A stretch of DNA of 41,662 bases, taken from NCBI GenBank assembly GCA_017465405.1, contig JAFTWG010000023.1, positions 1-41,662 on the forward strand. Direction: 5' to 3'. The notes below the pieces were generated by a model. It made no database searches. It was not told the origin of the DNA and saw nothing but the letters and a program-made list of their open reading frames with translations. The position numbers and the translations under genes were made by a program. Numbering within the stretch: position 1 is the first letter of the stretch; each line of letters starts with the position of its first letter. This DNA comes from Alphaproteobacteria bacterium (lineage in GTDB: Bacteria > Pseudomonadota > Alphaproteobacteria > RF32 > CAG-239). Positions 6,463 to 15,546 of the stretch are shown piece by piece.

Positions 6463-9400
6463 TTATTTAACTATTCTTCCACCGCTTTCTATTTCTTCGC
6501 CGTCACTAACTCGCAATATTAATCCGCCTGACGATTCGTCATTTGAATTTGAAGTTGACGATTGTTGTAAAGAACTGCGGATAACACCGCTATTGCTTTG
6601 ACTACTAAAATCAAGCACTTTACCTTGTTTTTGAATAGCTTGCTCCGAACGATTAATCTCCTCCAAATCACGCTCAACGGTTACTGTTTTTCCACCGGCA
6701 GTCGCAATTTTTCCGGTATTTTCGGAAAGTTTTTGCTTAATAGCCTCGTCTTCAAGTTTTTGTTGATAAGCTTTTTCTTCAGCTGTTATTTTGGAATCAA
6801 CGTGCTCTTCATAATTTTCGAGTATTTTTTCGGCTTCAGCTATTTTATCACTGACATTTTCCAAATCTTTACGGAAATCAGCTGCAAATTTTTCCAAAAC
6901 AATTATGTCACTGACACCTTGAGATACAATACTGTTACCTCCGACCTGAATATTAATTTCATCAATACTTCCGACTAACTTTTCAAGTTGTTTTTTCATA
7001 TTTTCAGCTTCTGCATCTCCTTCAAGATAGTAATCGGCATTAAATGCAGCCAAACGTTTTCCGAACTCACCGGTTATATCAAGCAATCTTGCCGGTAAAG
7101 TTTGTGATTGTGATGCTATTTCATTAATTTTAGCAACATCTTCACGGATTCGCAAACGAACGTCCTGAACTCTGGTAGAGGTCAAATCTCTTTCTATTTT
7201 AGATAAGCGTTCCTCAATCAAATCGTTTTGAGTTTTCAACTTAGCGATTACATCATCATCAATATCAGCCATTCCTTTTTTAGAAGTAACTTCGGCAATA
7301 TCCATATTTGTTTGTACTATTTGTTTATTTATAGCCGAATAATATCTCTTCATTTTTTCATTTTCAGCCAAATTATTACCGGCCTTAAATTCTGTTACAA
7401 TAGAGCCATTTAATCTCTGTTTTGATTTTTCTGCCCTTTCTTGCTGTTCATCCATTAAATCACGATATTTTTTAACTTTTGCATCTTGTTCCGCTTTTGC
7501 TTGAGCAACGGCCTGTTTTTCATTTGCATCATAAACATCAGTTATCGGACTTACATCAACTTCAAGAGACGGTGCATTAATGTTGCCATCAAGAGTAAAA
7601 CTCAAGCCCGAAACATTTTTGACCGTTTTAAATATCGGAGTAAATGTCGATGTAATACTCCAAGTGCCTAAATTTCCATCGGCAGATAAATCTACGGCAT
7701 AAGTATCTCCGTCAAAGGTTGCATATCTTATATTGTAGCTTCCGTTTTCAAGTTTAAACTCTCCGCTGAAAGAATTAAACATTGTTTCACCGGAACTTAA
7801 ATTTTCCTGAACCAATGATTTAAAACCGTCAGAAATAACTCTGCTTTCGAGATCTGCTTCAATTACACTCAAATCCCAACCCTTAACAACCGGCTTAATA
7901 AAATTAAATTTACCTGTTCCGCTAATTTGTGACATAACACTATCAACAGAATCCGCAGAAGTATTAAAATCTAAACTTGCTTCTAAAATAGCTTTTTCAA
8001 TACCATAAGAACTTCCGCTCCATTTAGCTTTTTGTAATTCCATATTATTTAAAACAAGTTTTCCGCTTAATTTCGGATTTTGAACCGTATTAAGTTCAAA
8101 GTCTAAATTAACCAATCCATTTTCTTTTTCACCGATAAATTGAGCTACTTTTAATATTTGCTTATTTAACACCATTGTCCAAGAAGTGTTTTTAAGTGCA
8201 TAATTTTGCAAAGACAAATCATCAACATTAATCTTTGCTTCCATATCCCAATTTTTCAACCAAGAATAATCTATTTTTGCCTTACTTAAAGCAGGTTTAG
8301 GCAAAAATGGTACTCTCTCTGTTTTAGGACGGAACACACCCGTTTCGTTTCTTGTATTTTTGTTATATATGAAGCGTTCAAACTCAAACTTATTTGCTTT
8401 CAAATTAGTTTTTAAGAGATTTCTCCCTTCTTTTTTCGAAAACAAAATATCTCCCACAAAATGATTTGAACCGATATACATATCCATGTTCTTTAACAGC
8501 AACGCATTTACGCTTCCTTTGATTTCGGAAGACATCTTAATTAAGCCCAAAGGAAATTCGGGATTATAATTTATTGAGAAATCATTTAACATTCTGACCA
8601 TATCATTATTATTTAATTCGACTTTACCGTTTAAATAATATACGTTGTCAACTTTTGAAATTTCACCTTTATACACATTATCAATATTACCTAACTTTGA
8701 TACTGCTTTTATGGCAGCTCTGTTCAGTCCTCCGGTAACAACACCTTTAGAATCAAACTGTAACAAATGATCAAAATTGACCTTAGGAAATTCAAGTCCC
8801 ATTCTCTCTGTAAATGCTTTATTATCTGCAACAGCAATTCCATATTTCAAATTTTTAAATTTCGGTTCTCCGCCAAAACCGGAAACTTCACCTTTTAGAG
8901 CCACTTGGGCGCTTGCAACATTACCGATAGAAAAATCAGAAAATTTTGCAACCCCATCTTTTATCACTGCTTCGGCCGAAACTTTTTCAAACGGGATCTT
9001 ATTCCATATACCGGAATTTAATTTAGCTCTGAATTGAATATCTAAATTATTCAACTTTGCTAATTGTTTAAATCGATATACAACTTTATTTTCCCAACTG
9101 TTTTGTAAAACAGCTTCAGGTAAAGCTTCGATATAATTATCTAAATTTATATTATCAACATCGGCAATAACAAAATACTTATTACCATCTTTACGCAACC
9201 ATGCCAATTTAGCATTAACAGAAGTTTTATCCATATTAAAGACAAACGGACTTGCTTTTATAGTTTCAAGCGTGCCAGACAAATTAAATTTGGTAGATGC
9301 CCTCTTATATACACCTTTAGTCAACGGATTAACTTTATATCCCAACCAATTTGCAGTTTTAGCAAAATCTAAAGTGCTTGCATCTATATCAAAATTATAT

Positions 9401-10659
9401 GTCAAAACCTTTTCAACACTGAACAATTCTCCTTTAAATTTCACCACTCCGTCAAAAGGAAGCTGGGCACTAAATTTTTGCACGACAAAAGTATTATCCA
9501 TAAAATCAAAACTTAAATCAAAGTCTCTGATAACTTGATTTTTATAAGTGGTTTTAACTGATTTTACATCACCGATTATATCAAAATTATATTCCGGAAT
9601 GTAGTTTTTACCGTCATATTTTTTCAAAAAGTCTTCTACCACTTGCAAAACGGGTTCCAGATTGAGTTCCGCCATATTGAATGCTAAATCAATACGACGA
9701 CGTTGCATACCCTCTTCACCGATTTGTGTTTCTTTTCTGGGAATAAGAATATTACCGGCTCCGGCACTTTCGGCATATTTTACAACGATATTGGAAAGAG
9801 CTATTTGTGTTTTATCGCTCTTTACCGCCAAAGACATTGCTAAAGGATATTCATAATCCTCCGAAATTTTGGCTTTAGAAAACATACTGTTTATAAAATT
9901 AACCGGATTTTTCGATTCAACCACAATATTTCCGTTTACGGCATCATTTTTCAATAAAACCGTTCCGTCAAACCTAACATAACTTTCTGATTGCGGGTGA
10001 CTTATAACCATATTTACAGATGTTGCAAAACTATCAGAAAATTTACCTAAATCAAGGGCAAATCCTCCTGGGGTTCCGTCTTTAACATAACTTCCCTCGA
10101 TTCGATAAGGTCCGAATAAACTTCCTGCAATCACTTCCGCATTAATATTGGCGATTACCGAGTCAATTTTATACATCTTATTTATAAAATGAAGTTTGGC
10201 ATCTTCCAACATTACACTGCCGAAAGATACTTCAACATTATTTATGGCAAAATCTTCATTACCGCTTTTTGCTGATTCCCAATTAAGTGTACCGTCTTCA
10301 TACCCTTCTATAAAAATTTCCGGATTGACGACTGTCATTTTTTCGACATTGATTTTACCTTGAATAAGTGAACGCACGGATAGAGATGCAACCACTTTAT
10401 TGATTTTTGCCAAAGTAACCTTTTGTCCTGTTTTATCATGATTATATACATCAATATCAGCAGCCTCCAAAGATGGTGTCGGAAAAATATGAAAACTTAC
10501 CGAACCGTTGAAAGCAACATTTTTTCCGGTTGCCTCCGCAAATTGTTGCGCAATACTGGCTTTATGCTGATTCCAGTCTATCATATTAAGATAAACGGTA
10601 GCACCGATTAATCCAACAATTACAAGACCTAAAACCCCAAAAATCAACTTTTTAATCAT
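6463..10659 (-). CDS. AsmA-family inner-membrane-anchored protein with C-terminal coiled coil
   Basis: 1398 residues, far longer than E. coli AsmA (617) and in the size range of YhdP and TamB. Residues about 4-25 are an N-terminal membrane anchor, followed by a typical AsmA start (IDWNQHKASIAQQFAEATGK, FNGSVSF, PTPSLEAADIDVYN). The body is repetitive beta-strand sequence, as expected for the periplasmic lipid-conducting groove of AsmA-like proteins, and the AsmA C-terminal part ends near residue 1040. Beyond that, about 350 residues of Lys/Glu/Gln-rich sequence predict coiled coils (about 1045-1330), ending in a Ser-rich tail. The family is thought to help phospholipids reach the outer membrane. 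It is separated from galU by 66 bp and divergent from the cdd operon. The start ATG has AAAGGA upstream. Confidence 0.85.
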   Translation of the reverse strand: MIKKLIFGVLGLVIVGLIGATVYLNMIDWNQHKASIAQQFAEATGKNVAFNGSVSFHIFPTPSLEAADIDVYNHDKTGQKVTLAKINKVVASLSVRSLIQGKINVEKMTVVNPEIFIEGYEDGTLNWESAKSGNEDFAINNVEVSFGSVMLEDAKLHFINKMYKIDSVIANINAEVIAGSLFGPYRIEGSYVKDGTPGGFALDLGKFSDSFATSVNMVISHPQSESYVRFDGTVLLKNDAVNGNIVVESKNPVNFINSMFSKAKISEDYEYPLAMSLAVKSDKTQIALSNIVVKYAESAGAGNILIPRKETQIGEEGMQRRRIDLAFNMAELNLEPVLQVVEDFLKKYDGKNYIPEYNFDIIGDVKSVKTTYKNQVIRDFDLSFDFMDNTFVVQKFSAQLPFDGVVKFKGELFSVEKVLTYNFDIDASTLDFAKTANWLGYKVNPLTKGVYKRASTKFNLSGTLETIKASPFVFNMDKTSVNAKLAWLRKDGNKYFVIADVDNINLDNYIEALPEAVLQNSWENKVVYRFKQLAKLNNLDIQFRAKLNSGIWNKIPFEKVSAEAVIKDGVAKFSDFSIGNVASAQVALKGEVSGFGGEPKFKNLKYGIAVADNKAFTERMGLEFPKVNFDHLLQFDSKGVVTGGLNRAAIKAVSKLGNIDNVYKGEISKVDNVYYLNGKVELNNNDMVRMLNDFSINYNPEFPLGLIKMSSEIKGSVNALLLKNMDMYIGSNHFVGDILFSKKEGRNLLKTNLKANKFEFERFIYNKNTRNETGVFRPKTERVPFLPKPALSKAKIDYSWLKNWDMEAKINVDDLSLQNYALKNTSWTMVLNKQILKVAQFIGEKENGLVNLDFELNTVQNPKLSGKLVLNNMELQKAKWSGSSYGIEKAILEASLDFNTSADSVDSVMSQISGTGKFNFIKPVVKGWDLSVIEADLESRVISDGFKSLVQENLSSGETMFNSFSGEFKLENGSYNIRYATFDGDTYAVDLSADGNLGTWSITSTFTPIFKTVKNVSGLSFTLDGNINAPSLEVDVSPITDVYDANEKQAVAQAKAEQDAKVKKYRDLMDEQQERAEKSKQRLNGSIVTEFKAGNNLAENEKMKRYYSAINKQIVQTNMDIAEVTSKKGMADIDDDVIAKLKTQNDLIEERLSKIERDLTSTRVQDVRLRIREDVAKINEIASQSQTLPARLLDITGEFGKRLAAFNADYYLEGDAEAENMKKQLEKLVGSIDEINIQVGGNSIVSQGVSDIIVLEKFAADFRKDLENVSDKIAEAEKILENYEEHVDSKITAEEKAYQQKLEDEAIKQKLSENTGKIATAGGKTVTVERDLEEINRSEQAIQKQGKVLDFSSQSNSGVIRSSLQQSSTSNSNDESSGGLILRVSDGEEIESGGRIVK

Positions 10660-10726
10660 AGTCTATCCTTTTTATAATTTGCCTTAATTTAACTTTATTC
10701 ATAACTGCACAAAGTTAAAAAAATCT

Positions 10727-10755
10727 TTGCTAAATACATAATCGTAGCATATTAT
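10727..10755 (+). promoter_or_regulatory. Candidate promoter of the nucleoside catabolic operon
   Basis: TTGCTA (10727-10732), a 17-bp spacer and TATTAT (10750-10755) lie 44 bp before the cdd start. The opposite strand has a perfect TATAAT (10751-10756) for the divergent asmA-like gene, so the two promoters overlap. No clear operator for a DeoR or CytR type repressor was seen. Confidence 0.5.
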
Positions 10756-10799
10756 AAAGCATATATTGATTAATAAAAAGCTTAAGGTCAAGAGATAAC

Positions 10800-11189
10800 A
10801 TGAAAAAAAATCAACTTCTTTTAAATTTTGCCGTCAATTCTATGAAAAATGCTCATGCCCCTTATTCCAATTTTAAGGTTGGAGCAGCTATTTTAGCCGA
10901 TAACGGCAAAACATATTCCGGTTGCAACGTCGAAAACATATCTTATCCTTGCGGAACTTGTGCCGAAGCCGGAGCTATTGCTGCAATGGTTGCTGACGGA
11001 GGAAAAAAAATCGTAAAAATAATTATTGTTTCTGACGGAAACATAATGATAACGCCTTGCGGAGCTTGTCTGCAAAGAATTAAAGAATTTTCTACATCAG
11101 AAACCGAAATAATATTAACTAAAGGATGTGAAGAAATAAAAACAGTAAAAATTTCAGATTTACTTCCTTTAGCTTTTGAGGAGTTTTAG
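10800..11189 (+). CDS. cdd: Cytidine deaminase
   Basis: 129 residues, the length of homotetrameric bacterial cytidine deaminases. It hydrolyses cytidine and deoxycytidine to uridine and deoxyuridine. Zinc ligands and catalytic Glu are visible: CGTCAEAGAI (Cys with Glu two residues on) and TPCGACLQRI (two Cys). The N-terminal HAPYSNFKVGAA and GCNVENISYP substrate-binding segments are intact. It is the first gene of an operon; the next start codon follows its stop by one base. Role in the operon: feed pyrimidine nucleosides to the phosphorylases downstream. Confidence 0.96.
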   Translation: MKKNQLLLNFAVNSMKNAHAPYSNFKVGAAILADNGKTYSGCNVENISYPCGTCAEAGAIAAMVADGGKKIVKIIIVSDGNIMITPCGACLQRIKEFSTSETEIILTKGCEEIKTVKISDLLPLAFEEF

Positions 11190-11190
11190 A

Positions 11191-11991
11191 ATGATAGATT
11201 TAAATCAGTTACACAATTTAATGCAGGGACATAAACCTGAAACAGCAATTATACTCGGCTCAGGATTAGGAGGAATTGCCGATATTTTGCAAGATAAACT
11301 CATCATAAAATATGAAGAAATCAGCGGATTTCCTCGAAGTACCGTTGCCGGTCATAACGGACAATTTGTTATCGGAAAAATTGATAATAAAGAAATATTA
11401 TGTATGCAGGGACGTTTTCATCTTTATGAAGGACACAATCCCGAAATTATCGCCAAAGTAATACAAGCATTAAAATACATAGGTATAAAACAATTAATTA
11501 TAACCAATGCGGCAGGATCATTAAATCCCGATTTTCATCCCGGAGAAATTATGCTTATAACTGATCATATAAACTTTTCGGGTTGCAATCCTCTGCTAGG
11601 TGCTAATGATGAAAAAATAGGCCCTCGCTTCTTTGACATGAGTAATGCGTATGATAAAGAATTACAAGAAAAGGCCCGTAATATTGCAAAAAGAAAAAAC
11701 ATCAACCTTCATGAAGGTACCTATTTAATGGTATTAGGTCCTAATTTTGAAACTGCCGCAGAAATTCGAGCTTTCAGAATTTTAGGAGCAGATGCCGTCG
11801 GTATGTCAACCGTTCCCGAGGTTTTAGCAGCTGTTCACTGCGGAATAAAAGTTTTGGCAATTTCAGCTTTGACCAATTTCGGAACAGGAATACAAGCTAC
11901 CCCGCTGAGTCATGAAGAAACCCTTTCGGGTGCAGCAAAAGCATCAGGAAGTTTAACAGATTTAATCATAAATTATATTAAGGAGGAATAA
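11191..11991 (+). CDS. punA: Purine nucleoside phosphorylase (PunA type)
   Basis: 266 residues from the ATG at 11191, which has GAGGAG six bases upstream; an earlier in-frame codon at 11176 lies inside cdd. It cleaves purine (deoxy)nucleosides with phosphate to base and (deoxy)ribose-1-phosphate. Motifs of the trimeric PNP family are present: ILGSGLGG phosphate loop, AGHNGQFV, GRFHLYEGH, ITNAAGSLNP, GPNFETAAEIR with the catalytic Glu, VGMSTVPE, and the Asn of ALTNFGTG, which favours 6-oxopurines (inosine, guanosine). It sits between cdd and deoC with 3-bp spacing to deoC, so it is a catabolic enzyme here. Confidence 0.95.
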   Translation: MIDLNQLHNLMQGHKPETAIILGSGLGGIADILQDKLIIKYEEISGFPRSTVAGHNGQFVIGKIDNKEILCMQGRFHLYEGHNPEIIAKVIQALKYIGIKQLIITNAAGSLNPDFHPGEIMLITDHINFSGCNPLLGANDEKIGPRFFDMSNAYDKELQEKARNIAKRKNINLHEGTYLMVLGPNFETAAEIRAFRILGADAVGMSTVPEVLAAVHCGIKVLAISALTNFGTGIQATPLSHEETLSGAAKASGSLTDLIINYIKEE

Positions 11992-11994
11992 ATT

Positions 11995-12729
11995 ATGCGA
12001 GATTTTGAAATGGCAAAACAACTTATTTCTTGCCTTGACTTGACATCTCTTAATAAAGATGACAACGAAACAAGTATCACAAAATTATGTGAACGAGCAA
12101 TTACGCCTTATGGTAATGTCGCTGCTGTTTGCGTATATTCAAAATTTATTCCTCTGGTTCAAAAATTGCTTGAGAATACAGATATTTCTATCGCTACAGT
12201 AGTAAATTTTCCTGAAGGAGGAACAGACATGGAAGCAATCGTTGAGGAAATAAGAAATGCCCTAGCTTATGGTGCAGATGAAATCGACGCAGTTTTTCCA
12301 TATAAAAGTTTTTTGGAAGGAGATATTGAAACTTGCCGCAATTTTATGGATTCCGTAAGCAATGAATGTAAAAATCATAAATTGAAGATTATATTAGAGA
12401 GCGGAGCGTTTCCTCATATTACTCAACTACAAAATGCCTGCAGCTTGTGTATGGAATATGAAATAGACTTTTTGAAGACATCTACGGGAAAAACCGAAGT
12501 TTCAGCCACACCGGAAGCAGCTAATGCAATTTTGGAAACAATTCACAACACTCCTCGTCACGTCGGCTTTAAGGCAAGCGGCGGAATAAAAACTTTTGAA
12601 CAAGCTCGCAAATATTACGTTATAGCCCAATCAATTTTTGGCGAAACTTGGACAACATCCGAACATTTCCGCATCGGAGCTTCTTCTGTTTTAGACGATT
12701 TATTAAAAGTTATAAAAAAAGGAATTTAA
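11995..12729 (+). CDS. deoC: Deoxyribose-phosphate aldolase
   Basis: 244 residues. It splits 2-deoxyribose-5-phosphate into acetaldehyde and glyceraldehyde-3-phosphate. The Schiff-base Lys lies in FLKTSTGK and the second active-site Lys in VGFKASGGIK; the Asp of DEIDAVFPY is also present. The start has a strong AAGGAGGAA SD. The stop is 1 bp before deoA. Its substrate is expected from thymidine and deoxypurine nucleoside phosphorolysis after isomerisation by phosphopentomutase, whose gene is not in this window. Confidence 0.97.
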   Translation: MRDFEMAKQLISCLDLTSLNKDDNETSITKLCERAITPYGNVAAVCVYSKFIPLVQKLLENTDISIATVVNFPEGGTDMEAIVEEIRNALAYGADEIDAVFPYKSFLEGDIETCRNFMDSVSNECKNHKLKIILESGAFPHITQLQNACSLCMEYEIDFLKTSTGKTEVSATPEAANAILETIHNTPRHVGFKASGGIKTFEQARKYYVIAQSIFGETWTTSEHFRIGASSVLDDLLKVIKKGI

Positions 12730-12730
12730 T

Positions 12731-14041
12731 ATGTTACCGCAAGAATTAATCCGCAAAAAGCGTGATAAAAAAGAACTAACCGCCGAGGAAATAAGTTTTT
12801 TTATCAAAGGCGTTACTGACAAATCTATCGCCGATTGTCAAACAGCAGCTCTAACTATGGCCATATATCTCAATGGTTTCAGTAAAAATGAAACCACCGC
12901 TCTAACTATGAGTATGAGAGATTCCGGTGATGTTCTAAAATGGGATGATATAAACGGGCCGATTGTTGACAAACACTCATCTGGAGGAGTAGGAGACAAA
13001 ATAAGTCTTATGTTGGCTCCGATGTTAGCATCGTGCGGAGCATATGTTCCTATGATTTCCGGACGAGGTCTCGGGCATACGGGAGGAACACTTGATAAAT
13101 TCGATTCTATCCCCGGATATCAAACTTGCCCGTCAAATGAATTATTCCGTAAAACCGTAAAAGAAGTCGGTTGTGCAATTATCGGACAAACCGGAAACCT
13201 TGCTCCTGCCGATAAAAAAATATATTCTTTGCGTGATGTATGCGCAACCGTAGAATCAATTCCTCTTATTACTGCTTCAATTCTCTCCAAAAAATTAGCA
13301 GCCGGACTTGATTGTTTAATTATGGATTTAAAATGTGGAAATGGTGCATTTATGAGCAACATTGAAGATGCTCGAGAATTAGCCAAATCGATTGTTAATG
13401 TTGCAAACCATGCCGGAACAAGAACCAAAGCATTGCTTACGGATATGAATCAGGTTTTAGGAACAACCGCCGGCAATGCGGTAGAAATGCAAGAAGCCGT
13501 CGACTATCTTAAAAATATCAATGTTGATAGTCGTTTACACTCAATAACTATGGATTTATGCGCTAATTTACTGGTACAGGCAAAATTATTCCATACTACC
13601 GATGAGGCACAAATTCAGTTACAACAAAATATTGATAACGGCAAAGCCTTGGAGATTTTTGCAAAGATGGTAAGTTCGTTAGGCGGACCTGCGGATTTTG
13701 TTGAAAATACCGAAAAATATTTACCGCAGAGCCCTCTGAAACTTCCGGTATTTGCAAATACTTCCGGCTATGTTAATGCCATGAATACTCGCAACATCGG
13801 ATTGAGTATTATCGAACTCAAAGGCGGACGTATTACGCCTGAGCAAAAGATAGATTATTCTACCGGATATTCCGGCTTCTGCCAAATCGGAGATTATGTT
13901 GATGAGCAAACTCCATTGGCTTTTGTTCATGCCGCTAACGAAGAAGATTATGAAAAAGCTGCAAAATCATTGCAAAACAATATAATCATCGGTGAAAAGG
14001 CTCCGATTGTCGGTAAAAATGTTTTTGAGGTTATTGAGTAA
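12731..14041 (+). CDS. deoA: Thymidine phosphorylase
   Basis: 436 residues, like E. coli DeoA (440). It converts thymidine or deoxyuridine plus phosphate to base and deoxyribose-1-phosphate. The family signature is visible: VDKHSSGGVGDKISL phosphate-binding loop, GRGLGHTGGTLDKFDSIPG, SLRDVCATVES and the Lys of DLKCGNGAFM. It is the fourth gene of the operon. Its stop overlaps the next start as TAATG, indicating translational coupling with the PgeF gene. Confidence 0.97.
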   Translation: MLPQELIRKKRDKKELTAEEISFFIKGVTDKSIADCQTAALTMAIYLNGFSKNETTALTMSMRDSGDVLKWDDINGPIVDKHSSGGVGDKISLMLAPMLASCGAYVPMISGRGLGHTGGTLDKFDSIPGYQTCPSNELFRKTVKEVGCAIIGQTGNLAPADKKIYSLRDVCATVESIPLITASILSKKLAAGLDCLIMDLKCGNGAFMSNIEDARELAKSIVNVANHAGTRTKALLTDMNQVLGTTAGNAVEMQEAVDYLKNINVDSRLHSITMDLCANLLVQAKLFHTTDEAQIQLQQNIDNGKALEIFAKMVSSLGGPADFVENTEKYLPQSPLKLPVFANTSGYVNAMNTRNIGLSIIELKGGRITPEQKIDYSTGYSGFCQIGDYVDEQTPLAFVHAANEEDYEKAAKSLQNNIIIGEKAPIVGKNVFEVIE

Positions 14042-14805
14042 TGCCGCATATATACAATGCTCCTAATATCCCTTTAGCAAAACATGCTTTTTTCGGAAGA
14101 AAAGGTGGTGTGTCTAAAGGGATATATAACAGCCTGAATTTTAATTATCGAGGTAATGATAAACCTGAAAATCTTTCTCGAAATTTAGATATTATCGGAG
14201 CTTATTATGGTTTTGACGGCTCAAGAGTCGTTCGTTTATTACAAGCTCATACCAATAAATCTGTATATATTGACAAACCGTCGCAATATCAGATAGAAGC
14301 AGACGGAGTTGTTACCGACCAAACAGGCATAATTTTAGGTATCACCACCGCTGACTGTATCCCTGTATTGTTGGCTGATTATAAAAACGGCATAATCGGA
14401 GCTGCTCATGCCGGATGGAGAGGAGCATTAAGCGGAGTAGTCGAAAACACCATAAAACTAATGTTAGAACGTGGAGCTGAAATTACTGAAATAGCAGTTG
14501 CAACCGGACCTTGTTTGCAAAAAGCAAATTTTGAAACAAAAGATGATATGCGAGACATGTTTATTGCCCAATCAAACGATAATCAACAATTTTTTACTCA
14601 AATTGAGGACGGTAGATATCTCTGTGATTTAGAAGAATATGTAAAACACAGAGTTAAATTGATGGGCATAAACAATATTTCCTCTTCAGGAATAGATACC
14701 TATTCAAATCCTGATTTATATTTCAGCTATCGTCGCAGTTGTCATCAAAACCTCATTAAACAAGCTGGAGATTTTGGAATTGAGTTATCAACCATTTGCT
14801 TATAA
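14041..14805 (+). CDS. pgeF: YfiH/PgeF family purine nucleoside phosphorylase (laccase-domain protein)
   Basis: 254 residues. The family (formerly DUF152, multicopper oxidase-like) has been shown in other organisms to act on purine nucleosides, and PgeF has been linked to peptidoglycan editing. Metal/active-site motifs are seen: QAHTN, ITTADCIPVLLAD (Cys), AAHAGWRG (His), ATGPCL and the C-terminal DTYSNPDLYFSYRR. Its start overlaps the deoA stop, so it is co-translated with nucleoside-salvage enzymes, while the next gene is a peptidoglycan amidase. It therefore lies exactly between the two proposed roles. Confidence 0.9.
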   Translation: MPHIYNAPNIPLAKHAFFGRKGGVSKGIYNSLNFNYRGNDKPENLSRNLDIIGAYYGFDGSRVVRLLQAHTNKSVYIDKPSQYQIEADGVVTDQTGIILGITTADCIPVLLADYKNGIIGAAHAGWRGALSGVVENTIKLMLERGAEITEIAVATGPCLQKANFETKDDMRDMFIAQSNDNQQFFTQIEDGRYLCDLEEYVKHRVKLMGINNISSSGIDTYSNPDLYFSYRRSCHQNLIKQAGDFGIELSTICL

Positions 14806-15532
14806 AAAAGCCGACCTACATCATTATAATCAACGAAAATATCCCATTGATATGCTGGTTATACACTCTATGGCTCACGATGCGATGGAAGGAATTGCTC
14901 GTTTAGATGAACAAAAACTGAGTTCGCATTATGTCGTAGATTATGACGGCACAATTTTTCAATGTGTTGACGAAAACAATCGGGCATGGCATGCCGGCGT
15001 AAGTAGTTGGAAAGGGCTTAACGACATAAATTCCCGTTCTATCGGAATTGAAGTTTGTCATCGTTCTTTGGGACAAAGCAATTTTAATAAAAAGCAGATA
15101 AAATCCCTCATAAATTTATGTAAGGACATAATAGAACGAAATAAAATTGCCCCGACAATGATTGTCGGACACTCGGATATTGCTCCTAATCGCAAACCCG
15201 ACCCCGGAAAAGCTTTTCCTTGGCAAGAGCTGGCTGCTCACAATATAGGAATATGGTATGGGAGCCGTTTCTCCGAAGAAGAAGACGTTGCAAAAATGCT
15301 TTCAGAAATCGGATATAATGTAGAAAATGAAGAAAATATTGCAACTTCTGCTTATGCCTTTTGTCGTCGATTTTTTCCTAAAAAAATTGTAACCATGCCA
15401 ACAAAAAAACTGCTGGATAATCCATATCCGAATAATTGTTCTTCACTGTTAAAAGATTCTGCTTTTATCCGAAGTTTACAAAACATCAGCATGCAATATA
15501 AATTATACGGCAATGTAAAAAAGGGCTCTTAA
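14774..15532 (+). CDS. N-acetylmuramoyl-L-alanine amidase (Amidase_2, AmpD/AmiD-like)
   Basis: About 250 residues. It removes the peptide from N-acetylmuramic acid. Zinc-site residues can be placed: His in MLVIHSMAH, Glu in IGIEVCH, and His and Asp in VGHSDIAPNRKPDPG. The substrate-cleft pattern SSHYVVDYDGTIFQCV and AWHAG is typical. No signal peptide is present, which suggests a cytoplasmic AmpD-like role in muropeptide recycling. The start is uncertain: TTG at 14774 or TTG at 14780, both overlapping pgeF and following GGAG at 14767-14770. The C-terminal 80 residues beyond the catalytic domain have no motif I know. It is last in the operon. Confidence 0.9.
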   Translation: MELSYQPFAYKKADLHHYNQRKYPIDMLVIHSMAHDAMEGIARLDEQKLSSHYVVDYDGTIFQCVDENNRAWHAGVSSWKGLNDINSRSIGIEVCHRSLGQSNFNKKQIKSLINLCKDIIERNKIAPTMIVGHSDIAPNRKPDPGKAFPWQELAAHNIGIWYGSRFSEEEDVAKMLSEIGYNVENEENIATSAYAFCRRFFPKKIVTMPTKKLLDNPYPNNCSSLLKDSAFIRSLQNISMQYKLYGNVKKGS

Positions 15533-15546
15533 CAAGCCCTTTTCAA
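15519..15546. terminator. Bidirectional terminator between the amidase gene and metG
   Basis: AAAAGGGCT (15519-15527) and AGCCCTTTT (15535-15543) form a 9-bp stem with a 7-base loop and A/T runs on both sides. It overlaps the amidase stop and serves the convergent metG. Confidence 0.85.

Noticed and set aside
10733..10800. Operator for a nucleoside-responsive repressor upstream of cdd
   Set aside because: No clear inverted or direct repeat of suitable length was found in the interval.
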